In this document: in pieces, positions 1 to 8,318 of the stretch | Layout of the letters: every line of letters begins with the position of its first letter | Numbering within the stretch: the stretch's first letter is position 1 | Assembly: GCF_001040705.1 (NCBI RefSeq) | Contig: NZ_CVQP01000001.1 | Coordinates: 488,324-552,323 of the forward strand | DNA from: Rhodococcus sp. RD6.2 | GTDB lineage: Bacteria; Actinomycetota; Actinomycetes; Mycobacteriales; Mycobacteriaceae | Direction: 5' to 3' | Length of the DNA: 64,000 nucleotides | Notes under the pieces: model-generated | The model's input: the letters and a program-made list of their open reading frames with translations, nothing else | Told to the model about the DNA's origin: nothing | Database searches by the model: none | Translations under genes and position numbers: made by a program

Positions 1-20
1 TCGTGGTGAGGGGCAGGCCT

Positions 21-1337
21 CTAGGGGTTCCCCGCGGACTCTCTGCTTCCGCCGAACAGGGTCGAGCCCCAGTAGGTTCCGTCCTCGACGCCCGGCGGCA
101 CGGCGAACACCGCCGACCCGACGTGCTTGATGTACTCGTTCATCGCGTCGTTCCGCGCCAGGTTCTGCTGCATCGGCACGAACTGCTTCTGCGGGTCGCG
201 GCAGTACGCGATGAAGAACAGTCCGGCGTCGAGGTGCCCGAACCCGTCCGATCCGTCCGTGAAGTTGTATCCGCGCCGCAGGATCTCGATGCCGCCGAGT
301 TCCTCCCTCGACGCCAGACGCACGTGTGCGTCGACGTCGACGAGGTGGCCGTCGGGGCCTTTGGAATCGAGATCGAGTTCGTCGAACTCCTCGTCCTGTC
401 CCAGCGGCGCTCCGGTGCCCTTGCTGCGTCCGATGACCCGCTCCTGCTCGTGCAGAACCGTGCGGTCCCACGACTCGATCAGCATGCGGATGCGGCGGGC
501 GACGAGATAGGAGCCGCCGCCCATCCACACCTGATCGTCGGCGGGGTCCACCCAGACGAACCGGTTGACGGCGTCGTCCTCCTCGGCCTTGATGTTGCGG
601 GTTCCATCCCTGAACCCGAAGAGGTTTCGCGGCGTCGTCTGGCTCGTCGACGTCGACGACGTCCGCCCGAAGCCGAGCTGCGACCAGCGGACCGCGACCA
701 CCCCGAACCCGACCCGCGCGAGGTTGCGGACCGCGTGCACCGCCACCTGGGGGTCGTTCGCGCACGCCTGGATGCAGATGTCGCCGCCGCTGCGGGCGGG
801 TTCGAGCGCATCACCGGTGAACTTGGGCAGTTCGACGAGCGCGGCCGGTCGCTTGTCGGCGATGCCGAAGCGGTCGACCCCGTCCTTCTCGAACAGCGAG
901 GGGCCGAAGCCGATGGTGAGCGTCAGCTGGCCGGCCTCCAGATCCAGGGCTTCGCCGGTGTCGCTCGGCGGCGTGTAGGTGCCCGCCCCGAGCGCGCCGT
1001 CGGGCGCTGCTTCCTCGCCCACGGTCATCCGCTCGGCCATCGTCGTCCACGTCTTGAGCAGTTCGACCAGTTCGTCCCGGGAGTCGGTGATCACGTCGAA
1101 GGCGACGAAGTGCATCCGGTCCTGAGCGGGGGTGACGATGCCTGCCTGGTGGACGCCCCGGAACTCGACGACGTCTCCGTGCGCGGAGGTGTCCTCGGGA
1201 GAGGTGAGGCGCCCGACGGCGACACCCGCTCCCGCGGCGACGACCCCGACACCGACAGTGCCGAAAAGCGCTCGGCGGGAGATCTTCCCGGACGGCGGTG
1301 TGGGGGGCACCTGCGGATCAGTCTCCTGCGACGACAC
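21..1337 (-). CDS. efeB: EfeB deferrochelatase/DyP-type heme peroxidase, Tat-exported
   Basis: A 438-aa DyP-type peroxidase. The N-terminus carries a twin-arginine motif (SRRALFG, residues 20-26) and a hydrophobic Ala/Gly/Val segment, so it should be exported folded with heme. The family hallmark GFRDG is at 241-245 (catalytic Asp244), and the probable proximal heme His338 lies in DAHVR. In EfeUOB systems EfeB oxidises Fe(II) for delivery to the permease or removes iron from heme. The GTG start at 1337 has an AGGTG-like Shine-Dalgarno and overlaps the end of efeO by 20 bp, so the two are translationally coupled. It is the last gene of an efeU-efeO-efeB operon. The length fits the family. The recognition is firm; whether it acts mainly on ferrous iron or on heme cannot be told from sequence. 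Confidence 0.95.
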   Translation of the reverse strand: MSSQETDPQVPPTPPSGKISRRALFGTVGVGVVAAGAGVAVGRLTSPEDTSAHGDVVEFRGVHQAGIVTPAQDRMHFVAFDVITDSRDELVELLKTWTTMAERMTVGEEAAPDGALGAGTYTPPSDTGEALDLEAGQLTLTIGFGPSLFEKDGVDRFGIADKRPAALVELPKFTGDALEPARSGGDICIQACANDPQVAVHAVRNLARVGFGVVAVRWSQLGFGRTSSTSTSQTTPRNLFGFRDGTRNIKAEEDDAVNRFVWVDPADDQVWMGGGSYLVARRIRMLIESWDRTVLHEQERVIGRSKGTGAPLGQDEEFDELDLDSKGPDGHLVDVDAHVRLASREELGGIEILRRGYNFTDGSDGFGHLDAGLFFIAYCRDPQKQFVPMQQNLARNDAMNEYIKHVGSAVFAVPPGVEDGTYWGSTLFGGSRESAGNP

Positions 1338-2451
1338 CTTGCACCTGGCTCACTTCGGCGGACAATGCGTCGATCTTGTGCGACAGTTCCTGCCGCTGCG
1401 GCTCGGTGACCGTGTCGTAGGAGACGAAGCCGTCGCCGGCACGGAACTGCGCGAGAGCCGCATCGAGATCGGCGAACCGCTGGTCGATGCGCTGCCCCAG
1501 CTCGGGGTTCCGCTCGTCGATGATCGGGCGGAGCGAGGCAATCGCGGCCTGCGACCCGTCCACGTTGGCCTGGAAGTCGTACAGGTCGGTGTGGCTGAAG
1601 ATGTCCTCTTCGCCGGTGATCTTCGTCCGGGAGACCTCGTCGAGAAGGGTCTGTGCACCGCCCGCGACCTGGATCGGATCGACGACGAAGTCCTCGGCGG
1701 CGATGCCGTCGGCCAGTTCCTGCAGGTCCGCGATCAGCTGATCGGCCATCGCATTGGTGTCCGGCTGGAGCCCGGAGACCCAGAGGTCCTTCTCGAGGCG
1801 GTGGAAGCCGGTCCAGTTCCAGCCGGGCTCGACGTCGACCTCGCGCAGGTCGAGTCGAGGATCGAGGTCGTCGGGGAACGACTCGGCGATCGGCTCGATG
1901 CGCTCGTAGTAGGTGCGGGTGGTCGGGAACTGGGCCTTCGCAGCCTCGACGTCGCCGGCCTTGATCGCCGCGACGAAGTTTCCGGCCGTCTCCTGCAGCG
2001 CGGTCACCTGGCTGTTCACGTACCGCTTGTAGCCCGCGGCAGCCTCGGCGAGCTGGCCCGACTCGTCGGTCGCGGCCTTGGCCTCGCCCGTGACGGTGAA
2101 CTCCGTTCGGATGCCCTCGCCGACCATGCCCGGCTTGCAGGCGGTGTGGTACGTCCCCGGCTCGGTCAGGTTGACGATGAGCTGGCGGGTCAGGCCGGGG
2201 CCGACGTTCTCGACCTCACCCATGACGCGATCACCCGCGCCGAAGACGTAGAACTCGGTGACCTTCGACCCGTTGTTGGTGATCGAGAAGGTGGTGTTGC
2301 CCGTTTCCGCGGTGCTCGAGGCGACGTCGCAGGTGGTGTCGGTGGCGGTGACAGCGATGGCGTCCGCGCTGGAATCCGACTTCGACGTGCACGCGGCGAG
2401 CGCGAGTGGCGTCAGAGCCAGGAGGGCGAGAGCGGGAGTGGATCGACGCAC
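1318..2451 (-). CDS. efeO: EfeO iron-uptake lipoprotein (cupredoxin plus M75 domain)
   Basis: A 377-aa exported protein. The signal peptide ends in a lipobox-like LALAAC (Cys21), so a lipoprotein is likely. Residues about 35-125 form an EfeO-type cupredoxin domain. The rest is the alpha-helical M75/imelysin domain with the HxxE metal motif (H217-R-L-E220, in GFHRLEKD). EfeO is thought to bind periplasmic or extracytoplasmic iron and pass it to EfeU. The GTG start at 2451 lies 18 bp after efeU and has an AAAGG Shine-Dalgarno. It overlaps efeB downstream. Operon position and both domains make the call secure. Confidence 0.94.
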   Translation of the reverse strand: MRRSTPALALLALTPLALAACTSKSDSSADAIAVTATDTTCDVASSTAETGNTTFSITNNGSKVTEFYVFGAGDRVMGEVENVGPGLTRQLIVNLTEPGTYHTACKPGMVGEGIRTEFTVTGEAKAATDESGQLAEAAAGYKRYVNSQVTALQETAGNFVAAIKAGDVEAAKAQFPTTRTYYERIEPIAESFPDDLDPRLDLREVDVEPGWNWTGFHRLEKDLWVSGLQPDTNAMADQLIADLQELADGIAAEDFVVDPIQVAGGAQTLLDEVSRTKITGEEDIFSHTDLYDFQANVDGSQAAIASLRPIIDERNPELGQRIDQRFADLDAALAQFRAGDGFVSYDTVTEPQRQELSHKIDALSAEVSQVQGVVAGD

Positions 2452-2469
2452 AGGAGGGTGCCTTTCGGG

Positions 2470-3366
2470 TTATGCGGGAAGGTCGGAGGTTTCGGTGGCC
2501 GCCGTCGGCGCCGCCGTCGGCTTCCTGACCGGACGCAGGAACAGCGGGAGCACGATGGCGATGTAGGCAACCCACGCGACGACCTGAAGGACCGTCGGGT
2601 CGGGGCGGAAGTTGAAGATCCCCTGCAGCACCGTTCCGTACCAGCTGGACGTGTCGAACCAGGAGGATGCGTCGAAGGCGAAGTTGGTTCCGCCGGGCAG
2701 CCACCCGGCGATCTGCAGAGCCCGGACGCCGTAGGCCAGGATTCCCGCGGCAACGACCACGAGGAACGCTCCGGTGTACTTGAAGAACTTCGCGAAGTTG
2801 ATCCGGACCGCGCCGAAGTACAGCAGCACCGTCAGGACCGCCGCGACCGCGATGCCGAGCAGGAGTCCGATCAGCGGCCAGACGCTGTTTCCCGCGTTCT
2901 CGGCGTAGCCGACGAGGAGCAGAGCGGTTTCGACGCCCTCGCGGCCGACCGCGAAGAACGCCATCGCCGCGACCGCCAGCGGGCCGATCGCGAGTGCCTT
3001 GCCGAGACTGTCCTTCAGATCGCTCGAGATGGTGGCCGCGGCGGTACGCATCCACAGCACCATCGCGGTGACGATCGCGACCGCCACGAGGGAAGCGATG
3101 CCGCTGATCAGCTCTGCTGCGGTTCCGGTGACGGTCGAGGTACCGAAGTGGATGGCACCGAAGATCACGGCCACCATCGCGATCGCGGTACCGACGCCGA
3201 GCCACACCCACTTCAGGGCGTCGCGGCGCTCGGACTTGACCAGGAACGCCACGAGGATCATCACGACGATCCCGGTTTCGAGGCCTTCTCGAAGGCCGAT
3301 CAGGCCGCTGCCGAACAGTTGGGTCGCGATCCCCGGCGCCGTGGCGTCGGCGGCGAGTACAAGCAC
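2470..3366 (-). CDS. efeU: EfeU/FTR1-family iron permease
   Basis: A 298-aa polytopic membrane protein with about seven hydrophobic helices and both FTR1-family REGxE iron-binding motifs: REGLE at 26-30 and REGVE at 142-146. It carries oxidised iron across the inner membrane. It is the first gene of efeUOB. The GTG start at 3366 gives a normal family length and puts the first REGLE motif in the first helix. An IdeR-like box lies 42-60 bp upstream, which suggests repression by iron-loaded IdeR. Both Glu motifs are intact, unlike the inactivated efeU of some E. coli K-12 strains, so the system should be functional. Confidence 0.95.
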   Translation of the reverse strand: MLVLAADATAPGIATQLFGSGLIGLREGLETGIVVMILVAFLVKSERRDALKWVWLGVGTAIAMVAVIFGAIHFGTSTVTGTAAELISGIASLVAVAIVTAMVLWMRTAAATISSDLKDSLGKALAIGPLAVAAMAFFAVGREGVETALLLVGYAENAGNSVWPLIGLLLGIAVAAVLTVLLYFGAVRINFAKFFKYTGAFLVVVAAGILAYGVRALQIAGWLPGGTNFAFDASSWFDTSSWYGTVLQGIFNFRPDPTVLQVVAWVAYIAIVLPLFLRPVRKPTAAPTAATETSDLPA

Positions 3367-3407
3367 AGCAACCCTCGATTCCGAGATCGGAGTCGCCCGG
3401 ACCCGAG

Positions 3408-3426
3408 TCAGGCTAGGCGAACCTTT
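3408..3426. promoter_or_regulatory. IdeR/DtxR-like iron box upstream of efeU
   Basis: The 19-mer TCAGGCTAGGCGAACCTTT matches 14 of 19 positions of the IdeR/DtxR consensus TTAGGTTAGSCTAACCTAA, counted by eye. It lies 42-60 bp before the efeU start, a plausible operator position. The rest of the 3367-3585 gap shows nothing else I can name. Confidence 0.65.
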
Positions 3427-3585
3427 GTTACTGGGAACCTAGCACTTGCGGCGCACGTAACCCGAGCCGATATCGAGGTCGACTGAAATGTCCGAATCGT
3501 CCTGCTACCAGCACTGATGCGACCAAGAGTGGCGTCGATTCCTGTTTCTCCCACCTCGAGAAGGTGCATCAGGTCCCGGGTGCGC

Positions 3586-4893
3586 TCAGCCGGTGACGGC
3601 AGGCTCGCGCGTGTCGGCCTCCGGTGTGCCCGCGTCCGTGCGCGGCGCAGTCAGGTCCGCGATCGCGCGGCGCAGCGGATACGCCAGCACCATGAGCGCA
3701 ACCATCTGCGCGGTGAGCGCTCCGAGGCCGACACCGATCAGGCCGACCCGGGGGACGAGGAGAAGCGCCACCGTGAGGGTGGTGGCGACGATGACCACCT
3801 GGATCGCCAACATCAGCCGGAGCCGGCGCAGGATCTGGGCGAGGAGGAAGTACAGGATGACGACGGTGCCGACGAGCGACTCCACCGCCATCACCACCAC
3901 CAATCCGGCCGCGGCGTGGAAGTAGTCCGGGCTCACCACGTACAGGACCAGCGGCCCGCCGATCGCCAACCCGGCAGCGGAGACTACGGCCACCGCGCCG
4001 AGCATCTTCACCAGGCGGCGGAGCAGGGCGGCCCGGTCGGCGTCCGGTGCCGACGCCTCGACGATGAATGCCGAACCGACGGAGCTGCGGAGCAGGCCGA
4101 CCGCCGAGCACATCGTCCACGCCAGGTTGAAGTACGCGTTCTGCTCGGTGCCGAGCTGCGCGACCACGATCAGCGGAAGCACCAGCGGCGTCACGGTGAC
4201 GACGAGCGTCATCGTGAAGTACACACCCTGGAACGCCCACAGTTCCCGCGTCGGCGGCAGCTGCGGCTCGGTGTTCTCGCGGCCACGGACCCCGGTGCGC
4301 AGCATGTGGACGACCGCCGCCGCGGTGACGACGAACGCCAGCACCGCCCACGAACCCGTCAGCGCCAGCGCCGAACCCGTCCCCGCCAGCACGACGATGG
4401 GCACGATCTTCAGCACCGACAGCGCAATGTTCTTGACTGCCACGGCTTTCGCGAGCCGTAGGCCGGTCAGGATCGGATCGGACAGGGCGTACACGGCGAA
4501 GGCCACCACGATCAGCGGGAACAGCACGAGCTCGGTCGTGGACGTGAACAGTCGTGAGTTCGACGGATTCACCGCCAGGAACAGGGTGCCGAGCAGCAGC
4601 GCAACAGTGGAGGTCAGGGTCAGGCCGCCCACGATCAGCCGGGTGGAGGAACGCCCCGCCAGCGGCAGGAACCGCTGGTACGCACCGCCGAGGGACAGGC
4701 ACGACACCGACGCCAGCATGGTCGCCGTGCTGATCACCGCGGACGCTCGGCCCACCTCCGACGTGTCGAAGAAGCGTTCCGCGACAGCCCAGTACACCAA
4801 TCCGAGGGCACCCGTCGCGACCGATGACACCATCAGTGCCGCGGCATTGGATTCGAGGCTCGCCGTGGCGAGACGCTTCGGCACGCGGATCAC
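3586..4893 (-). CDS. Flippase-like polysaccharide/oligosaccharide export membrane protein
   Basis: A 435-aa integral membrane protein with about twelve hydrophobic segments, of the MATE/Wzx (polysaccharide biosynthesis, MOP superfamily) type. It is a clear paralogue of the protein at 13889-15196: both begin SLExN, then share GLxYWA, EVGxASAVI and ATML stretches and the FLPLAG segment. Wzx-type proteins flip lipid-linked sugars across the membrane. The GTG start at 4893 overlaps the stop of the upstream GT14-like gene (GTGA), so the two are translationally coupled; longer in-frame starts would run back through that gene. It is the last gene of a six-gene operon that also holds the NRPS-like and aryl-precursor genes. 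The substrate is unknown, and export of a glycan, glycolipid or glycosylated small molecule are all possible. Confidence 0.8.
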   Translation of the reverse strand: MIRVPKRLATASLESNAAALMVSSVATGALGLVYWAVAERFFDTSEVGRASAVISTATMLASVSCLSLGGAYQRFLPLAGRSSTRLIVGGLTLTSTVALLLGTLFLAVNPSNSRLFTSTTELVLFPLIVVAFAVYALSDPILTGLRLAKAVAVKNIALSVLKIVPIVVLAGTGSALALTGSWAVLAFVVTAAAVVHMLRTGVRGRENTEPQLPPTRELWAFQGVYFTMTLVVTVTPLVLPLIVVAQLGTEQNAYFNLAWTMCSAVGLLRSSVGSAFIVEASAPDADRAALLRRLVKMLGAVAVVSAAGLAIGGPLVLYVVSPDYFHAAAGLVVVMAVESLVGTVVILYFLLAQILRRLRLMLAIQVVIVATTLTVALLLVPRVGLIGVGLGALTAQMVALMVLAYPLRRAIADLTAPRTDAGTPEADTREPAVTG

Positions 4894-5780
4894 GGCGTCA
4901 CCGGTTCGGTTGAACGGAATGCGTCGATGAGTGCCTGCCCCGTGTCGTCGACCTTGCGGGCGAACAGCGCGGGGGAGCGACGCAACTCGGCCTCGTCGGT
5001 GGCGGTGAACGTGCGGGGGTTGACGGCCTGACGGTCCGACCAGTCGATGTGGTGCATTCCGTGCACTGGATGCGCGAGGTAGGCGGCGATGTCGGGCTCG
5101 CGGTCGACATGCTGGGCGATGCGGTCGGCGAGCGGCGAGGCCGCGACGATCGACTGGAAGACGACTTCGTCGGGGCACAGGGTGTGCCGGTGGAATCGCA
5201 GCCACTGTGGGTGCGCGGCGAGGAATCCGGTGACCTCCGCGATCGCGGCCGGAGTGAGCGACCACCACATCGAGCCCTGCACCAGTGGGATCGTGTCGTC
5301 GACCCGTCGGGGCAGCCGCCCGGACAGGTGGGCCCACACGGGGCCGGAACGGTCCGCGAAGTGCCGGCGCGCGACGACGTGGCCGCGCTGCGAACCCGGC
5401 CCCGTGAGCCGATGGTCGACGCGCAGGAACTCGGTGTCCGTCGACCAGGCAGCGAGCACGTCGTCGAGCGGGGCGATCAGCAGGTCGGCGCCCGAAAGCA
5501 GGGAGAAACGTGCGTAGTTGTGCCCCGAACCCTGTGCTGCGGCAATGAGATCCAGTGTCGACTCGACAATGCTGAATCCGCCCCAGGACACGGTGCGTCG
5601 TTGGTGGAGGTACGTCAGTCCGTCCCGTTCCGGGGCCGCTGCGAGGAAGGGCGTCAGGTCCGACTTCGCGTCCACGTGGACGTACACGTCGATCGCCGGG
5701 TGGCGCAGCGACTCGAGCAGTGACGCCAGCACGTGTGGCTGGTGATGTGCGAGGACCAGCACCGCGTGCCGGTCCGTCAT
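4890..5780 (-). CDS. Core-2/I-branching (GT14-like) glycosyltransferase
   Basis: A 296-aa protein resembling the core-2/I-branching beta-1,6-N-acetylglucosaminyltransferase family (GT14): N-terminal AVLVLAHHQP, then VYVHVDAKSD, SWGGFSIV, FSLLSGADL and GSMWWSLT, all typical of that fold. No signal peptide or membrane helix is seen, so it acts in the cytoplasm. The ATG at 5780 overlaps the stop of the NRPS-like gene (ATGA), and its own stop overlaps the flippase start (GTGA). This ties an aryl-activating synthetase, a sugar transferase and an exporter into one translational unit. Donor and acceptor are unknown. I infer that it adds a sugar to the product of this cluster. Confidence 0.8.
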   Translation of the reverse strand: MTDRHAVLVLAHHQPHVLASLLESLRHPAIDVYVHVDAKSDLTPFLAAAPERDGLTYLHQRRTVSWGGFSIVESTLDLIAAAQGSGHNYARFSLLSGADLLIAPLDDVLAAWSTDTEFLRVDHRLTGPGSQRGHVVARRHFADRSGPVWAHLSGRLPRRVDDTIPLVQGSMWWSLTPAAIAEVTGFLAAHPQWLRFHRHTLCPDEVVFQSIVAASPLADRIAQHVDREPDIAAYLAHPVHGMHHIDWSDRQAVNPRTFTATDEAELRRSPALFARKVDDTGQALIDAFRSTEPVTP

Positions 5781-8311
5781 GTTTTGTCCCCCAGGGCGGT
5801 ACGGACCAGTGCTGCGGTCCGCGCGACATGGGGTGCGCGCAGCATCCCGACGTGATCGCCCGACACCCGGTCCACCGACACGACGTTCGGCGCGATGATC
5901 GACCACCACGACGGCTCGTCGGGGTTGTCCTCGGCCATCACGACCGCGACCCGTCCGTGCCACGGCTGGAGCTTGTGCAGTAGCGCCACCCGCCTGCCCA
6001 GCTCGTGGAAGAGGTCCCACTGCTTCTGGGCGGGACGGGGCACGATGCCCGCCGTCAGGAGCCGGAAACGGGTGCGCCACAGGGCGCCGCGGCTGGGCGC
6101 CGGTCCGTCGACCGCGGGCCGGGTGCCCGCGGTGCGAGGCAGGTCCGGTCCGCCCTCCGACAGTGGCCCGCCGAGGATCGTGTCGAGGCAGATCACGATC
6201 TGGACGTGGTGCCCGTCCGCTTCGAGCAGTCGGGCGACCTCCATGGCGATGACGCCGCCGAGCGAATGGCCGACGAAGGCGTACGGCCCGTGCGGCTGGA
6301 CTCGGCGGATCTCCCGGAGGAATCGGCGCGCGGCCGCCGCAACCGTCCAGTCCGGAAGTCCCCGGCTCTCGAGGCCGTGGGCCTGCAGTCCGTGGACGGG
6401 CCTGCTCAGCTCGCGGGCCAGAGGCAGGAGCGCCAACGCGGTCGATCCCGCACCGGCGAACGCGAACACGGGTCTGCCGATGCCGTCCGGGTGAAGCGGA
6501 ACGAGCACCGAGGTGGCGGCGACTGCGCCCGAGTTCGTGCCGTCGAGATGCGCCGAGAACTGCCGAAGGGTCGGGAACCCGGCCAGCGTCGCCGACGAGA
6601 ACTGGACGGCGAAACGTTCCTCGACCTGGGTGAGCATCTGCTGGGTCTGCAGCGAATCCCCGCCGAGCGAGACGAAGTCGTCGTCCCTGCCGATCGGGTC
6701 GACTCCGAGGATCTGGGACCACAACGCGGCGACGGTCGTCTCGGTGTCGCTGCGCGGCAGGACCACCGGAGGCCGGGGCGTGGGATCCGGCAGTGCCGTG
6801 CGGTCCACCTTGCCCCGCTCGTTTCGGGGCAGGGTCGGCATCAGGACGATGTTCGTGGGAACCATCCAGTCCGGCAACAGGCTCCGCAGCTCACATCGGA
6901 GATCGGCCACCGACGGCGCCCGATCGCCCTGGGCGAGAGCCGCGTACCCGACGAGCGTCGTGGAACCGTTGTCCAACTTCCTGGCGACGACGACGGCGTC
7001 CTCGACGGCAGGAATCTTGCGCAATGCCGACTCGACCTCCGACGGCTCGACGAGATACCCGCGGATCTTGACGGCGTCGTCGCCGCGTCCCACCAGGTGC
7101 AGGAATCCGTCGTCGTCGAAGCGGCCCAGATCGCCCATGCGGAAGGAACGAGCGCCACGGTCCGTGGTACCGAAGCGGTCGTCGAGGGGACCGGGCCCGA
7201 ACCCGTCCACGAAATACCCCTCCGCGAGGTAGTCGGACTCGACGACGATCTGGCCGACCTCGCCCGGGCCGACCGGTGCGTCGTCCGGCCCGAGCAGGCG
7301 GACGGTCTTGTTCGCGGCGACCACCCCCACGGGCAACACACCGTCCGGAACGGGGCGACCGGGCGGGAACGCGTTGAACGCGAGGTTGCCGGTCTCCGAC
7401 GACCCGGACAGGTTGCAGTACGAGGCATCCGGGCCGAGCAGTGCCCGCAACCGGGTCACGTCGGCGCCGTGCACGGCCTCCCCACAGGTGGTGACGAGGC
7501 GGAGGCCCGACAGGGACGGCGTGTCCGCGCACGCCGTCATCACGGCTCGCAGCAGCGACGGGGTGGCGTGCAGGGTGGTCAGCTGCTCACTCGAAATCCA
7601 ATGCGGCACGGCATCGATGCCCACCTCGCGCGGATCGAGAAAGTGCAGTGTGGCGCCGTTGAGCAGCGAGGTCATCACGACGTCGAGTCCGCCGCCGAAG
7701 CTGATGGGCAGCGCCATCCCCACTCGATCCGATGCGCCCGTTCCGAGCGTCGTGTGGAAATCGGCGGCCTGGTTCAGCCAGAGACGCTGTCCCTGCCGCA
7801 CCGCTTTCGGCTTCCCGGTCGATCCCGACGTGAAGAGCAGCACGGCAGTGTCGGTCGGGGCTCCCGAGTGCAGTGGCGTGTCGGGCGAGGGCGGCAGCGC
7901 GGCCAGTTCGGACGGTCGGACGCGCGCCGCGTGGCTGCGGGTGAGGATGTCGGTACGGCGCTGCTCGGGCAGTTGCGAGTCGAGCAGTACGAGTGGGTAC
8001 CCGGACACCAGCACCGTCACGATCGCGACGACGCAGTCGAGTGTGCACTCGGTGTCGATCGCGATCGGGCGGCGGACACCCTTGCGTGACTTGACGAGTG
8101 CCCGCGCCCCGCCGATCGCACGCTCCCGCAACTCGGAGTACGTGATGTGCTCGCCCTGGCACACGACCGCGGTCTGTTCGGGCAGCCAGTCCGCGACCAC
8201 GTCGAATCGGTCGCGGATCGACATCCACGGAACGGGAAACGGCTCGTGGCCGCGCGGCGGTGCGAGCTGGGGCGTCGCCGGGTGCTGGGGCGTCACTGCG
8301 GAATCGGGCAC
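5777..8311 (-). CDS. NRPS-like synthetase, adenylation-carrier-thioesterase (A-PCP-TE), no condensation domain
   Basis: An 844-aa protein with three domains. The adenylation domain spans about 25-520, with TSGSTGKPK at 161-169, an SFRMGDLG motif near 391 and the NERGKVD lysine at 501. The carrier domain has LGGDSL with phosphopantetheine Ser553. The thioesterase has GHSLGG with nucleophile Ser684. There is no condensation domain. In core A4 the usual FDxS aspartate that holds an alpha-amino group is Gly (SFGGGLDV), so an aryl acid or other non-alpha-amino acid is the likelier substrate (inference). The GTG at 8311 is preferred because GAGG sits 5 bp before it; another GTG at 8344 lacks a Shine-Dalgarno and overlaps the monooxygenase gene. 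It overlaps the downstream GT14-like gene (ATGA). It may activate aminohydroxybenzoate made by its neighbours and release or oligomerise it as an ester. Confidence 0.88.
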   Translation of the reverse strand: MPDSAVTPQHPATPQLAPPRGHEPFPVPWMSIRDRFDVVADWLPEQTAVVCQGEHITYSELRERAIGGARALVKSRKGVRRPIAIDTECTLDCVVAIVTVLVSGYPLVLLDSQLPEQRRTDILTRSHAARVRPSELAALPPSPDTPLHSGAPTDTAVLLFTSGSTGKPKAVRQGQRLWLNQAADFHTTLGTGASDRVGMALPISFGGGLDVVMTSLLNGATLHFLDPREVGIDAVPHWISSEQLTTLHATPSLLRAVMTACADTPSLSGLRLVTTCGEAVHGADVTRLRALLGPDASYCNLSGSSETGNLAFNAFPPGRPVPDGVLPVGVVAANKTVRLLGPDDAPVGPGEVGQIVVESDYLAEGYFVDGFGPGPLDDRFGTTDRGARSFRMGDLGRFDDDGFLHLVGRGDDAVKIRGYLVEPSEVESALRKIPAVEDAVVVARKLDNGSTTLVGYAALAQGDRAPSVADLRCELRSLLPDWMVPTNIVLMPTLPRNERGKVDRTALPDPTPRPPVVLPRSDTETTVAALWSQILGVDPIGRDDDFVSLGGDSLQTQQMLTQVEERFAVQFSSATLAGFPTLRQFSAHLDGTNSGAVAATSVLVPLHPDGIGRPVFAFAGAGSTALALLPLARELSRPVHGLQAHGLESRGLPDWTVAAAARRFLREIRRVQPHGPYAFVGHSLGGVIAMEVARLLEADGHHVQIVICLDTILGGPLSEGGPDLPRTAGTRPAVDGPAPSRGALWRTRFRLLTAGIVPRPAQKQWDLFHELGRRVALLHKLQPWHGRVAVVMAEDNPDEPSWWSIIAPNVVSVDRVSGDHVGMLRAPHVARTAALVRTALGDKT

Positions 8312-8318
8312 GGCAACC

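Noticed and set aside
1132-3486. A 784-codon open frame on the plus strand across the efe operon
   Set aside because: It is the antisense shadow of efeO and efeU, Arg/Gly/Asp-rich with no family motifs; long antisense frames are normal at this GC content.
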